Assembly (NCBI GenBank): GCA_028752905.1
Contig: JAQNBH010000015.1
Coordinates: forward strand, 15,670,169-15,734,168
Origin: Cladorhizidae sp. MBARI D1340-BT2
Taxonomy: Eukaryota; Porifera; Demospongiae; Poecilosclerida; Cladorhizidae
Direction: 5' to 3'
Length of the DNA: 64,000 nucleotides
This document shows, in pieces, positions 33,957-45,419 of this stretch (its first letter is position 1; each line of letters starts with the position of its first letter). The notes beneath the pieces are model-generated. The model was not told where the DNA came from, made no database searches, and saw only the letters and a program-made list of their open reading frames with translations. The position numbers and the translations under genes were made by a program.

Positions 33957-34339
33957 CCTCAGCCACACATCCATAATATGTGTACCTTTGGAACAATTCA
34001 CAAACATATATATGGGTTTAGCTTGTGAGACTCTCATGCAACATCGGTCATCAATCTTGTTCACAGAAGGAATTAACACTTTCAGGAAGCCAGCTAAAGT
34101 CTGTTCACTTTTCTTGATAGGAGGAAGAATACTTTGCATAGCAACTGGAAGGAGACATTATAAGAACTTTAATGGCACAGTAACTGTTCATAGTTCAGCA
34201 TTATCCATATAATCAGTTTGGCAGTAGAATCCCGGACTATAAGGCCTTGAGATTTCTATATGGTCCCTATATGGAGCTGGGCTTTAAACACACTTATTCT
34301 AATTGTTGTAGTTGTGCACTTCACATATCAGCACTTGCC

Positions 34340-34700
34340 AAGTCTTGTTGTTGATTGTGTACTCAAGTAGAGTCAGATACAGTCAGCACATGCCATGTCT
34401 TGTTCTTGTTGTTGATTGTGTACACATGTAGAGTCAGATACAGTCAGCACATGCCATGTCTTGTTGTTGTTGTTCTGTTCATTGTGTACTCAAGTAGAGT
34501 CAGATACAGTCAGCACATGCCCTGTCTTGTTCTTGTTGTTGTTGATTGTGTACTCATGTAGAGTCAGATACAGTCAGCACATGCCATGTCTTGTTGTTGT
34601 TGTTGATTGTGTACACATGTAGAGTCAGATACAGTCAGCACATGCCATGTCTTGTTGTTGTTGTTACTGTTCATTGTGTACTCACGTAGAGTCAGATACA
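34340..34700 (+). repeat. Minisatellite of about 60 bp, six copies
   Basis: Each unit contains TAGAGTCAGATACAGTCAGC, ACATGCCATGTCTTGTT and a GTT-rich spacer ending in TGTGTACTC. Spacer lengths differ between copies. Confidence 0.92.
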
Positions 34701-34849
34701 GTCTCCCTCGAGCAAACAGTTGCACAGGAGAACTGCACCAACCCAAACAGTGTGCATGTAAGTTGTTGCAATGAAAATCAATGTACGAATTGGACAATTT
34801 GGAGAATTCTGTTAAACCAATTATAAAGAATGCACCTATTATATATAAG

Positions 34850-35340
34850 TGAAGTGGGAGGGGGTGGGTGTTAGACAGATAAAGGTAAGATTTTGTCTTT
34901 AGCTTTTTGGGAGTGCTGGTGTACTACTTTAGTGAAGGACTTGAGGTGTCTTGAAATGCTTGAAGTGTAATGGACGTTACAATCAGCCAATACCATTGTT
35001 TAGGAGACCATGAAGCCACCAAAGTGAGTTTTATCTGAGATATAAACTTTGGTTTATTTGTCCCCCACAGTAATATAAGGGCCAAACCAATATAACGAGT
35101 ACTACTGCACTGCACAGTAGATAGATTTTTGAAGATGAATTTCAAGGTTTTTTAAACTTCTTATAGTTACGAGTGATTGGTTTACTCCCAATTCTTCACG
35201 TCCTGCTGGGAATCTTATTTGAGCTAATAGTGGCTACAACCACATTTAGGCAGCTGGAAACTGCTCATGCGTGTGTTGAGATGTGAGCTTCATGTTTAGG
35301 GGGTTGCCATCCATTATGTATTAGCGATCCCCAAAACACC
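34850..35340 (+). repeat. Repeat B, copy 1 (diverged)
   Basis: Shares blocks with 54890-55340, including AATTTCAAGGTTTTTTA and ATAGTGGCT/TATTGGCT contexts. Nearby, CAGTTGCACAGGAGAAC...CCAACC occurs at both 34710-34745 and 54790-54815. No coding frame is evident. Confidence 0.5.
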
Positions 35341-35629
35341 GTAACTTGTCCAGTGTTCTGATGTGCAGGTGTTGACAGCATTGCAGGCATTATAAAGAAA
35401 ATGCAGATTAAAATGGCATTTTTATGTCATGTGATAATACAGTACGAGTTAAAATAAACTTCATGTCCCCGTTATTTAGGCCCATCACTCAACGCCCACT
35501 CGCTCTAAAATATGAAACAAAACATCCGGTGATGACAATGTGGAAAATAGGAGAATCAATTTTTGGTTTTAGCTTTTTTTATCCTTGAATGCAGTCCTCT
35601 GAGAATTGGTGGAGTAACCCTCAACATCA

Positions 35630-35875
35630 CGGCATGTGAGAGCCCTCAACATCGCAGCATCTGAGGGCCCTCGACATCACAGACATCATGGAATCTTAGG
35701 GCCCTGGACATCACAGCATCTAAGGGCCCTCGACATCACAGCATCACAGGGCCCTCGACATCACAGCATCTGAGGGCCCTCGACATCACGGAATCTGAGG
35801 GCCCTGGACATCACAGAATCTGAGGGCCCTCGACATCACAGAATCTGAGGGCCCTTGACATCACAGCATGTAAGG
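35630..35875 (+). repeat. Minisatellite of about 26 bp, GAGGGCCCTCGACATCACAG
   Basis: About ten units with variable CATCTGAG or AATCTGAG linkers. Each carries the palindrome GAGGGCCCTC or a close variant. Confidence 0.93.
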
Positions 35876-36011
35876 TTGGATAGGAGCAGCTGTAGACATT
35901 GAAACAGCTACCGAAAGATCTCTCAGAGTCGTTCTCAAGATTGGCATTGGTGAACGAATGTTCAGTTATCACCGTAGCAGGTGCCCATTGAATCCAGAAA
36001 GTTAGCCTGCT

Positions 36012-36080
36012 GCCCCCCACCACCACCCCCCCCCCCCTCACCCCCCCACCAATGGAACCTTCTTTTTTTTTTTTTTTACC
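36012..36080. repeat. C-rich and T-rich homopolymer runs
   Basis: A CCACC/C-run segment at about 36014-36048 is followed by a run of about 16 T at 36062-36078. Confidence 0.85.
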
Positions 36081-36259
36081 GTTAGACGTATGTCATTAAA
36101 AATGAATTTCATGGAGGCTTCCATGCATTCAATATATTCTACGGGCATCCAATGCTCCGTAAATGTAAAGTTTATTTTGACCTATTCTGTGTTAGAAATA
36201 GAGAACATAATGTTTAACTAGAATGTAGCTGTACGATTAATTAGACAAGTGTAATTTAC

Positions 36260-36529
36260 CTCTCAAGAAGCTGATGTCCCTCCTAACTGGCCCTGCACAG
36301 TTGCTGGCTGTGATGATGAACATGTAGTTAGTGTTGTAAAGGAGAGTAATGGTAGCACTGAAGGTAGAAGTAGTGCTCTGGAGAGAACCTAGAGACTCAG
36401 CAGAAGGTGAGACATCCAGAGTGGGAGTTCCTCTCCCATTAGTGATGGTGAACTGCAGAGTCAGTCTCAAGGTTTTGGCTTCATAAATAACATCATCACT
36501 GTTCACAGCAGATACAACTGGAGGAGTGG
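36260..36529 (-). CDS. Receptor exon: fibronectin type III-like domain
   Basis: On the minus strand an AG acceptor (36530-36531, TTATCCAG) and GT donor (36258-36259, GTAAAT) bound a 270-base exon, phase 1 at both ends. The 90 residues start TPPVVSAVNSDDVIYEAKTL. They show beta-strand alternation and the FN3 pattern L/Y-x-Y near the end (LLYNTNYMFIITASNCAGP). The early conserved tryptophan of FN3 is not evident, so this is a divergent member. It joins in frame after the Ig exon (…VVSD then ATPP) and before the sushi exon (…SFLR then VVCSAPP). The role is extracellular spacer or binding domain. Confidence 0.78.
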
Positions 36530-37089
36530 CTGGATAAAGGAAATCAGTGCTACTATTAAATATATAAAAGAGGGATTGTTTGGCCTCTATAGAATTCCAG
36601 GGGGAGTCTTGGTGGAGAACTCAAAAAGGCTCTTTGGAATAACTTTTCATGAGGAATGCCATGGGCATGTCAGATTAGGAATAGGGGTTTCCCCTTGAGA
36701 TCAATACAATGTTACAGCTCTTGGCATTATCACCAGTTGGCTATTTTATTAGGGACATACTCCTGATGATACAACACAAGTACTGCAACATGACAGCATT
36801 AAGCTCACACCATGGCAAGCAGTTTGCTATTGAACCTGCCTCTAGCCTTACTCCATTAACAACACCACACCTGCTGAAATTTACAGTAGGTCCATTGACA
36901 GGTTTTACACAAAACATTTGTTTTTGTTTCTTTTGAGCATTCATAATGATAGGGGCCTGGGCCCTGCTTCAGGGGGGCAATTATAAAAAGGGAAAAGAGG
37001 GAAAATGGCGGACACAATGTGGTTACAGGAATCTGTACATGTGCACTCCCAATGTGTGTTTTCATAGTGTGTGGGAGCAGCACTCTCAT

Positions 37090-37400
37090 GAATATCAATT
37101 TTCATGACAAGTCATCAGTATGCTTGACCAATGAACTACTCAGTGCCTGAAATACTCATTGCAGAGTAGGGCTTCCCTTGGCCATACTAGTTAGAACTGC
37201 CTAGCACTTTCCAATGAGAAGACACACCTGCAGCCAATTCATGCACTCAAGATTTCGAGGTGCCCCCACGTTAGCTGCAGGTAACTTTGGCATGGTTACA
37301 CACATGCATCAAGCAAAAGAGAGCACACATATATTTTAAGGTAATGAAAAACTCATACAGTGAAGTGTGCAACATCCATGCAGCTCCAAAGTTGTAATCA
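37090..37400 (+). repeat. Repeat A, copy 3
   Basis: Contains AAAAGAGAGCACACAT...TACAGTGAAGTGTGCA and GCAGCTCCAAAG in the same order as copies 1 and 4. Confidence 0.7.
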
Positions 37401-37639
37401 CAATCCTCCCTCCCTCCTTTTTATGGTTTATAGTAGGTCTGCTTTCATGGAGAGCCCAGCTACAGGGTGCTACGCCCAGCTTCACAAGGAGCATGTTTGA
37501 CTGGGATCCCAGTTAGTAGGTACAGATGACAGGACAGGTTCACTAGGCTCCTATCATTATTTTCAAGCTGGTGTGGCATCCAGAGAGACTACCTACAACA
37601 ACAATATACAGTCTATAATCAATACTTGCTTACCTCCTC

Positions 37640-38560
37640 TGTTTTGTCTGGGCCATGCTGGCTGCCCCTGCTAGTCTATAATTATATATAATACTTGCAT
37701 CCCTCTTCTGTTCTGTCCGACCACGCTGCCTGCCCCTGCTAGTCTATAATATATATAATACTTGCATCCCTCCGCTGGGCCATGCTGGCTGACCCTAGAA
37801 CACCCTAACATGAAAACGCATATTGAAATTTCGAAACAACGTCACGCATTGATGACATCATTTCCCCCCAATCGCGAAGGGAAATTTCCGCGCGCTAGTA
37901 TTTTAATTCCGAGTACGCGTCTATTTTTAAGCTCTTCTCTCTTGGATGAAAGGAAGTGCTTCTTGTCTTTCAAACTTTGCAGAAAGATAGAGCAATGACA
38001 CAAGATGCCTCTGAGGTTATTTATGAAAATAACATGATTCATAACCTGGGCCTTGCTGACTGCCCCCGCTAATATTAGCTATAATTATAAACAATACTTG
38101 CATCCCTCTGTTTTGTCTGGGCCATGCTGACTGCCCCCGCTAATATTAGCTACAATTATAAACAATACTTGCATCCCTCTGTTCTGTCTGGACCTTGCTG
38201 GCTGCCCCTGCTAGTCTGAATACTTGCACCCTACCTCTGTTCTGTCTGGGCCATGCTGGCTGCCCTTGCTAGTCTATATATATATATATAATACTTGCAC
38301 CCCACCTCTGTTCTGTCTGGACCTTGCTGGCTGCCCTTGCTAGTCTATATATATATATATAATACTTGCACCCCACCTCTGTTCTGTCTGGACCTTGCTG
38401 GCTGCCCCTGCTAGTCTATATATATATAATACTTGCACCCCACCTCTGTTCTGTCTGGGCCATGTTGGCTGCCCCTGCTAGTCTGTATATATATAATACT
38501 TGCATCCCACCTCTGTTCTGTCTGGGCCATGCTGGCTGCCCCTGCTAGTCCATATATATA
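37640..38560 (+). repeat. Minisatellite of about 67 bp with one interruption
   Basis: Units read CTCTGTTCTGTCTGGGCCAT, GCTGGCTGCCCCTGCTAGTC, then TATATATATAATACTTGCA. The array is interrupted at about 37797-38045 by unrelated sequence containing TTTCCGCGCGC and GAGTACGCGTC. The TA stretches within units vary in length. Confidence 0.92.
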
Positions 38561-38569
38561 AAGTAGTAA

Positions 38570-39595
38570 TGTCTGTTATCTTTAATGTGAGGCTTTGTAC
38601 AGCACTCATCTCTCAGGAACCCACAACCTATCTAGACCAAACGTTGTGTGGCCTGCCCAAAGAAGGTTTAGTTTCTAACTTTTGAAATGAACTTTTGAAA
38701 TGAATAAAGGAGGTCTTGTCATGCTGTTTGAGATTGTAGACGGCCATTTTGTTTAGGGAAATGACTGCACGTGTGTTCATAACATTCCCTAGTACACAAA
38801 CAGCAGCCGTTGCAGCAGCAGTAGAAGCAGCAGAAAGCAGCAGCTGCAGCAATATCAACAACTGCCCTATAAAATGCAGGCTCCTGAAATCACCAACACA
38901 ACCAAAACCAAACTAAAATCCCCAAACCTCCTCAAAGCTATCAAAATTAAATGAATGGTTTTCCAATTTTCTGTGAATTACTAACAAGAATAAAACCAAA
39001 CAAATTAGTGCTCCATGAACCTAAATGACAACTAGCACTCTGGGGCTGGGCTCAGGAGAAGCTGCTCGCAGCAATGGAATAAGAAATCAAAAACCTCCTT
39101 CATCACGAGAACCTAGACGAGTAATGACAACTATGAATTACTAGAGCAGTAAACAGGTTTTCACCTCATATCAGCAGTGACCTTTATGGTTGGACTGGAG
39201 GATGGAACTGTGAACAATACTTACAGAACTTTGAAAACAAAAGACAGCATTAAAAAAAGGTTGGGGTAAGGGCAAGATTTTTTTTCGAAAGAACATTTAA
39301 ATAATCTCTCTTGGTGATCAATAAAACACTGAAAGAACAATAGAGTGCTATGTTAGGTCATGATCTTAGACTTGCATTCTCTTACTCCTCCACCACTAGC
39401 AAAGCTGTTGCTAGTAGCAAAAACAACTTCACCTAAATAGAAATATTTTAACATTACTTGTTGGCCTATCCTTTCACCTTTCAAAATATAATCAATTGTT
39501 CCTTGATGCATAATTACCAAGTTTAGTAGAGATCCACACCATTTTGAGTTATTTTCTAAATACACACAAACAAAGAGACCAGAGCAAAAACCATA
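38570..39595. other. Intronic anonymous DNA
   Basis: A CAG/GCA-rich stretch lies at about 38800-38850. No exon-like frame with a domain is seen. Confidence 0.5.
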
Positions 39596-39599
39596 CCTA

Positions 39600-39705
39600 C
39601 ATGCATATTTGCAGGAAGAGCACAAATCATCTGGCATGGTACACCAGACCTTGCCATGCATATTTGCAGGGAGGGCACAAATCATCTGGCATGGTAGACT
39701 ACCAG
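39600..39705 (+). repeat. Tandem duplication, about 55-bp unit
   Basis: CATGCATATTTGCAGGAAGA and CACAAATCATCTGGCATGGT are repeated once with two base changes. Confidence 0.88.
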
Positions 39706-40104
39706 GAGACCATTCCAATATTTATTTCAAGACATTTTTCTTTCCGCGAAAATCAGGAATTAAAGTACTGAAAAAGTTAGTGTTAAGCAATGATCTAGCT
39801 TCTATTTATTAAGCACCGATTGTGACTATGTCTCCTCCTGCTTCAACGTCAGTGTTGTATCATTTATCATTTAGAACTAAACTAATCTGTGTAGATGGGA
39901 TGTTCCTAGCTCTGCTCTGCAAAAATCCAGCCATTCACTATCACTCCAGCTAGACCAATATAGATATATACTCGGCAATCTGTTCCTATGAGAAATTTGA
40001 TTAAATCTGTTCATGACCTTTCTTGTTCAGTTTCAGCATGTTGTTGATGGTGCCATCCGCTTCTATGGTATGTGATAAAGCTTTCTGTCACTGTGTTTAT
40101 CAGT

Positions 40105-40126
40105 GTGTGTGTGTGTGTGTGTGTGT
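40105..40126. repeat. GT dinucleotide microsatellite
   Basis: About ten GT units. Confidence 0.9.
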
Positions 40127-40399
40127 CCTTTCTATAGTCTTGAATGGGTGCTCACGCTGATGACTCAGGGAGGGCATCAATGTCCTTCCCCATACTACTC
40201 AGTCAGACAAGTGGGTGTGAGATATTTGGTGGGAGGGGAACCATGAGCACAAAAACATCAATGGATCTAGAGTCTACTCGGGAAATGGGAGAAAACCTGC
40301 ACATGTAATATTGCCAACTAAGTATGACATGAGCTAACTAGTTAATGTAAGTGATAAGCAGGTAATAAATAGCAAAGCAGACAAGGGTAAATCAGTACA

Positions 40400-40480
40400 A
40401 GCTGGCTAAGTGGCAGGAGTAGGCAAGTTCAACAAACCAATACCAGCTGGCTAAGTGCGGCAGGAGCAAGCAAGTTAAAC
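40400..40480 (+). repeat. Short tandem duplication
   Basis: AGCTGGCTAAGTG...GGCAGGAG...GCAAGTT occurs twice with small differences. Confidence 0.75.
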
Positions 40481-40726
40481 ATGGCAGGACCAAAGCCAAC
40501 CACAGCAAGATCACGAGCCAGGGCCAGCAGAACATTGCATGAGCAAACCCAAGTGGGCAAGGCAAGAGCCAGCAGATCCTGTCATGGGACCAGGGTGCAT
40601 ACACATCAGCAGGGGGGGGGAGGTTTCTTGGATCTATGTAGCTGCCTTACACCACAAACCCTGATTTGACTCATCCCTTTTCCATAATGACCTAAAAGTA
40701 AATCTAATAACTTTCTTATCTATTAG

Positions 40727-41312
40727 CTGTATTCATGTGCTGCTAGTCTTGCCCACCTGAGTAGAGTATTAGCTGTGTTCATGTGCTGCTAGACTTTCCC
40801 ACCTGAGTACAGTATTAGCTGTGTTCATGTGCTGCTAGTCTTTCCCACCTGAGTACAGTATTGGCTGTGGCTAATCTTTCCCACCTGAGTACAGTATTAG
40901 CTGTGTTCAAGTGCTGCCAGCTGAGTACAGTATTAGCTGTGTTCATATGCTGCTAGTCTTTTCCACCTGAGTACAGTATTGGCTGTGTTCATGTGCTGCT
41001 AATCTTTCCCACCTGAGTACAGTATTAGCGGTGTTCATGTGCTGCTAGTCTTTCCCAGCTGAGTACAGTATTAGCTGTGTTCATGTGCTGCCAGCTGAGT
41101 ACAGTATTAGCTGTGTTCGTGTGCTGCTAGTCTTTCCCACCTGAGTACAGTTGGCTGTGTTCATGTGCTGCTAATCTTTCCCACCTGAGTACAGTATTAG
41201 CGGTGTTCATGTGCTGCTAGTCTTTCCCAGCTGATTACAGTATTAGCTGTGTTCATGTGCTGCTAGTCTTTCCCACCTGAGTACAGTATTAGCTGTGTAC
41301 ATGTGCTGCTTG
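40727..41312 (+). repeat. Minisatellite of about 45 bp, roughly a dozen copies
   Basis: Units read TGCTGCTAGTCTTTCCCACC, TGAGTACAGTATTAGCTGTG, TTCATG. Some copies lack the CTAGTCTTTCCC part, giving shorter units of about 30 bp in an alternating pattern. Confidence 0.93.
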
Positions 41313-41844
41313 TAGACAAAGAGAAAGAATGAAGGAAAACTGAGAGCATTTGAAAAAGAGAAGACTAGAAATAAAGTGACTGGCTCAAGTTCAAGCAAGA
41401 CATTGGAGAGACAAGAGTATGTCATCTTATATGCAGCAGAGTAGTGAGTAATTATATATATACAATAATCCATGCTTCTCAAAATGTCTGATATCAGGTT
41501 TAAAAAGTATTATTTAAGGATTGTTAAGGTTGGTGTGAGTATGATGAAGAGGAGGAGAGTTGGATGTAGTAGAGGTGAAAGGGAGATTTCTGGGAAGGTT
41601 TGAGTGGCAATGGCTGCTGGTATTAGAATAGAGACCTCATGCTCTACATCTAAAATGGACATTATCCATTTCACTCTCTCCACTACTACACCACTGGACA
41701 AATCCTTGACATCTGTTCAACATTGCTGGTATGCTGACTGGTGAGATGCAGACGACTGAGACTAGTATCTGTGGCAAGAGGAAGTCGAGCTCTATACAAT
41801 GAGTAGTTTCTAAAACATTAGTTAGTGCATTCATTTGTGACCCA
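41313..41844. other. Intronic anonymous DNA
   Basis: No supported coding region; short minus-strand frames show no domain. Confidence 0.5.
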
Positions 41845-42170
41845 GCAGCACTTTAAATACACCAACTTGACCACCTGTTCAAGTTTTAGCGCCTATCCAG
41901 GTATAGAGTAGGGCCTCCTCTAGTCTAGCCACTGTTACTAATTCCAGTTGTTTGGCACTAATCTAGAGCCACAACTGTTGCAAAATCAAGCACTCAGATC
42001 TTGAGGCATCTCCACTTTAGCTACAGTCACTTTGGCATAGTTATGCATGTATCTATGCAACATTTTAGTATCAAAAGAGAGCACACAGAGAGAGCTATCA
42101 TTTGAGCTATATATCTAGTTCATACAGTGTATTGTGCAGAATCTATGGAGCTCCAAAGTCATAACCACAA
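41845..42170 (+). repeat. Repeat A, copy 4
   Basis: A long copy ending TCAAAAGAGAGCACACAGAG then ATCTATGGAGCTCCAAAGTC, followed by a C-rich stretch as after copies 1 and 3. Confidence 0.75.
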
Positions 42171-42179
42171 GGTTTTATT

Positions 42180-43050
42180 AGTTATGCCCCCCTCCACCCC
42201 ATTTGACAATGACATGTTTTAGCTTTATTAATATATGTAAGGGGGGGCGGCGGCGGAGGGATGAAATGATGCCCTGTAAAGGCTAAAAGGAGATTTTCAC
42301 CATGAAGGGTGTCTAAACAGTTCCATAGACGAATATGCTTCGAAGAGTTTGCAAAGTATGTTTGAGAGGCCATCAACAGCTTCTTCTTAGTTCTATTTAA
42401 GAGACTAGCTCCTTTGTAATCACTTGGTCGGGTTTGAAAGTTAAGCTCCTTTGACTGGCTCGTAAGATAAGCTCCTCAGTTCTCCGTCTAAGAATAATTA
42501 TAGAAAATGTTTAGCAACAGTGTTTAATAAGCACCTATTCATAGTTAGTGCTCGTTCTCCTGCAGGTTGAGGTTAGAAGTATGGTGCTAGCCCATTACCT
42601 TCTAATGTGTTGTGCACTACCTTATGATGAGTGTAGCATCATCTTCTGGTGGCTAGGACTAGTGGTCATGCTTATTGCTCGAGGACAAGCTGCCCTCTTA
42701 AGGAGGGGGACGACCACCATATATGGTATTATGTTATTATTATCGATAACTCGTCATTATTGAACCAATAATGGCAGGTTCCCTATGATGATACTGTTAA
42801 GACTTCCTAAGACATTGAAAGTTACAAGTAGCTCACTTATGTACTGTTTACTATCTGGAATGAAATAGAGTGCACCCTGGTAAGTCCTTGCATGCCTGCC
42901 TAGACCTGCACTGCAATGTGCACAATTCTAAGTGGAACTCACCTCAATACATGAAACATATACACAATCATAAACAGTGTAAGGCAAATAGCACTGTCCG
43001 TGTATAAGTAGCAAGCACCCTCTAGGCATTTTCAGTGATCTACCTACAGT
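42180..43050. other. Intronic anonymous DNA
   Basis: A GGGGGGGCGGCGGCGG run lies at about 42241-42257. No gene seen. Confidence 0.5.
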
Positions 43051-43054
43051 AGGA

Positions 43055-43310
43055 CTAGGATGATATATGACGCAAGTGCCCAGTATATGTGAACACAAAG
43101 CAAGTGCCCAGTATATATGCACATGTGCAATTATTGTAACTAAGATGTATATGAAGAAAGTGCCCAGTATATATGCACATGTGCAATTACTGCAACTAGG
43201 ATGTATATGAAGCAAGTGACCAGTATAAATGTACACATGTAATTATTGCAACTAGGATGGTACATGACGCAAGTGCCAAAGATATATGCACACATCCAAG
43301 TTGCAATAAT
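43055..43310 (+). repeat. Minisatellite of about 58 bp, about five copies
   Basis: Units contain AAGTGCCCAGTATATATGCA, CATGTGCAATTATTG and CAACTAGGATG. Confidence 0.9.
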
Positions 43311-44050
43311 TGCATGATTTGAAGCAGAATACTAAGATTTATCTCTATCTCCTCGGATACCCTACATATATACTTCAAACAAATATATTAGGAGAGGTAG
43401 AGAGTCTTTATGTTTTAATAGTATATTTATTGCACAGATATTTTATCTATGGACAGTGTCCACCTAAACAAGTGCATGTGTATGCTGTATAAAGCAGTGT
43501 TGGCTCCGACTATATCACAGGATTAGCCAGAACACTTCAATAAACTTGTCGTTAGGAAGAGCATGCAAATTTTTGTGCTAGCTACGATTAACATCATGAA
43601 CCATTATTTAGTGCAAAGCATCGAATGAAATCATATCTGCGCTCCACTATCACATGAAAGACTGAACAAATTGATGATGTTACATCTCACAAGAATCTCA
43701 GAGACAACCTTAGTATACTTCCTCAATTACAGCACACCCTCAAATAGTAAGCACAGCTACAGGCAGCTCATGAAACATGCATGCATTATATAGGAAATAT
43801 GGCAATCTACTTAATGTAGCCAATGACTGAGGGTAAGGGTGGATGTGGACAAGTATTTGGTCATACCTTCTGCAATAATAAAATATTAAGTCAGCAATTG
43901 TTTGTACATGCTACTGTGTTAAGATAAAGTTACACACATATGAACACACTTCTTAGTCTGACGATCTTAAAATTGCCCGACCCGCCTCTGTAATGCAACA
44001 TTGGGTGTCTAATCTCCATATACTAGTTTACTATGTATATATAATGCAAA
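43311..44050. other. Intronic anonymous DNA
   Basis: Nothing coding recognised on either strand. Confidence 0.5.
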
Positions 44051-44051
44051 C

Positions 44052-44190
44052 ATTGGGGGTGGGGGGTGGGAGGGGGGCAGAGTGAATAAATTGCCATACA
44101 TTATAAACAATATCCACTACAGTATATTTAATGCAACATTGGGGGGTCCAGAAAAAAGGATTTAACCCCCTCCCCCCACCCCCACCCCTC
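44052..44190. repeat. G-rich and C-rich inverted pair with repeated ATGCAACATTGGGG
   Basis: A G-run block (about 44056-44078) is complementary to a C-run block (about 44168-44190) about 90 bases away. TGCAAACATTGGGGG and TGCAACATTGGGGGG are direct copies within it. Confidence 0.7.
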
Positions 44191-44624
44191 TGGTGATGCC
44201 AAGTAATGCAACACTGAGTGAACATTTATATATGTTTGGTAGAGGCTACACAGAAAACTAGTTTGGTCCAGTTGTAGTTTTCCATCAATAGATTTCCTTG
44301 TTTGGTCCCAGTGCTGCTATTGATAGAGCTGTGGTTTGCTTGCTTCCTTTCTTTTTAAAGTATCCCAGTGCAGTTTTGAACATTTTATATCAAGTAAGTT
44401 AGTAGTTTAGGTAGTGCAAGCTGTGCAACACTTAAGTAGCTTACCTGAGGGTGCTTCTCAGACATTTGAGTTGTAGATCTTAGATGAATAACCATCTGTA
44501 GTTACATAACTGCTTATGGACAAGTGAATTACTTTATAAATCTTAATGCATATGACACCGCTGCTTTTGGACAAATGGATTGCATAATATTTTTGATTTG
44601 TTATAATAAGAAAAACAGCTTCGA

Positions 44625-44668
44625 GTGTTGGATTCGAGTGTTGGATTCGAGTGTTGGATTCGAGTGTT
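44625..44668 (+). repeat. 13-bp tandem repeat
   Basis: CGAGTGTTGGATT is repeated about three to four times. Confidence 0.92.
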
Positions 44669-44691
44669 GGAGTGTTAAGAAAAAGTGCACA

Positions 44692-44862
44692 CCACATGAC
44701 ATGCACATGTGCACATGTCTATACCACATGACATGCACATGTGCACATGTCCACACCACATGACATGCACATGTGCACATGTCCACACCACTTGATATGC
44801 ACATGTCCACACTACATGACATACACATGTCCACACCACATAACATGCACATGTGCACATGG
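44692..44862 (+). repeat. Minisatellite of about 31 bp made of palindromic alternating units
   Basis: ACATGACATGCACATGTGCA then CATGTCCACACC repeats about six times, some copies shortened. ATGCACATGTGCAT-type cores are self-complementary and strictly alternate purine and pyrimidine. Confidence 0.92.
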
Positions 44863-45419
44863 TGAGGTCAAGTTTCCTTAGCATTGGCAGGTACACATGA
44901 CAACATGCTCCAGGTCTTGGAGAGGGAATAGGGCAACCCAAGTGTGCTTGTTAGTCACCTTCAGCAGGTTTTACACTCTTATTTATTTATCTATTTGAAA
45001 TCCCCCATAGAGATGGGTGGTAACCCCACCCTCCTCCTTTATCAAAATTATACATCCGCTGCTTCCAAGAGAAAATTTTAAAGGTGCAAAATATTTACTG
45101 GTACATATTGTTACTATAGATTGTGATAAGCTTAGGATGTAGAACACACTATATTGTGCACAAGGTGGCAGGATAACATTATGGGTGAGATAGTGTTATG
45201 TGTCGGCATAGAGACTTAAACACTAAGTATGACCCACTCTATCATGCCTTAGCATAAAATTGATTTGCAGCAACTGATATGGCATTAAATAATAAAGAGA
45301 ATAGAGAGTCACAGAGCAACTTATAGAAATATCTAATTTAACATTATTATCCATTCCCTCCCATAACTAATAATACACTAATGAAGTACACAGAGCACAA
45401 TTGCAAATTAGTGGCTCAC
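44863..45419. other. Intronic DNA just downstream of the Ig exon
   Basis: No additional exon recognised. Confidence 0.5.

Noticed and set aside
34355..34622. Overlapping frames with repeated peptide units
   Set aside because: They are translations of a minisatellite and change frame with spacer length.
38366..38685. Repeated-peptide frames in the 67-bp array
   Set aside because: Tandem repeat translated by chance.
40727..41312. CRISPR-like array appearance
   Set aside because: Units abut without unique spacers, and the genome is eukaryotic, so this is a minisatellite.
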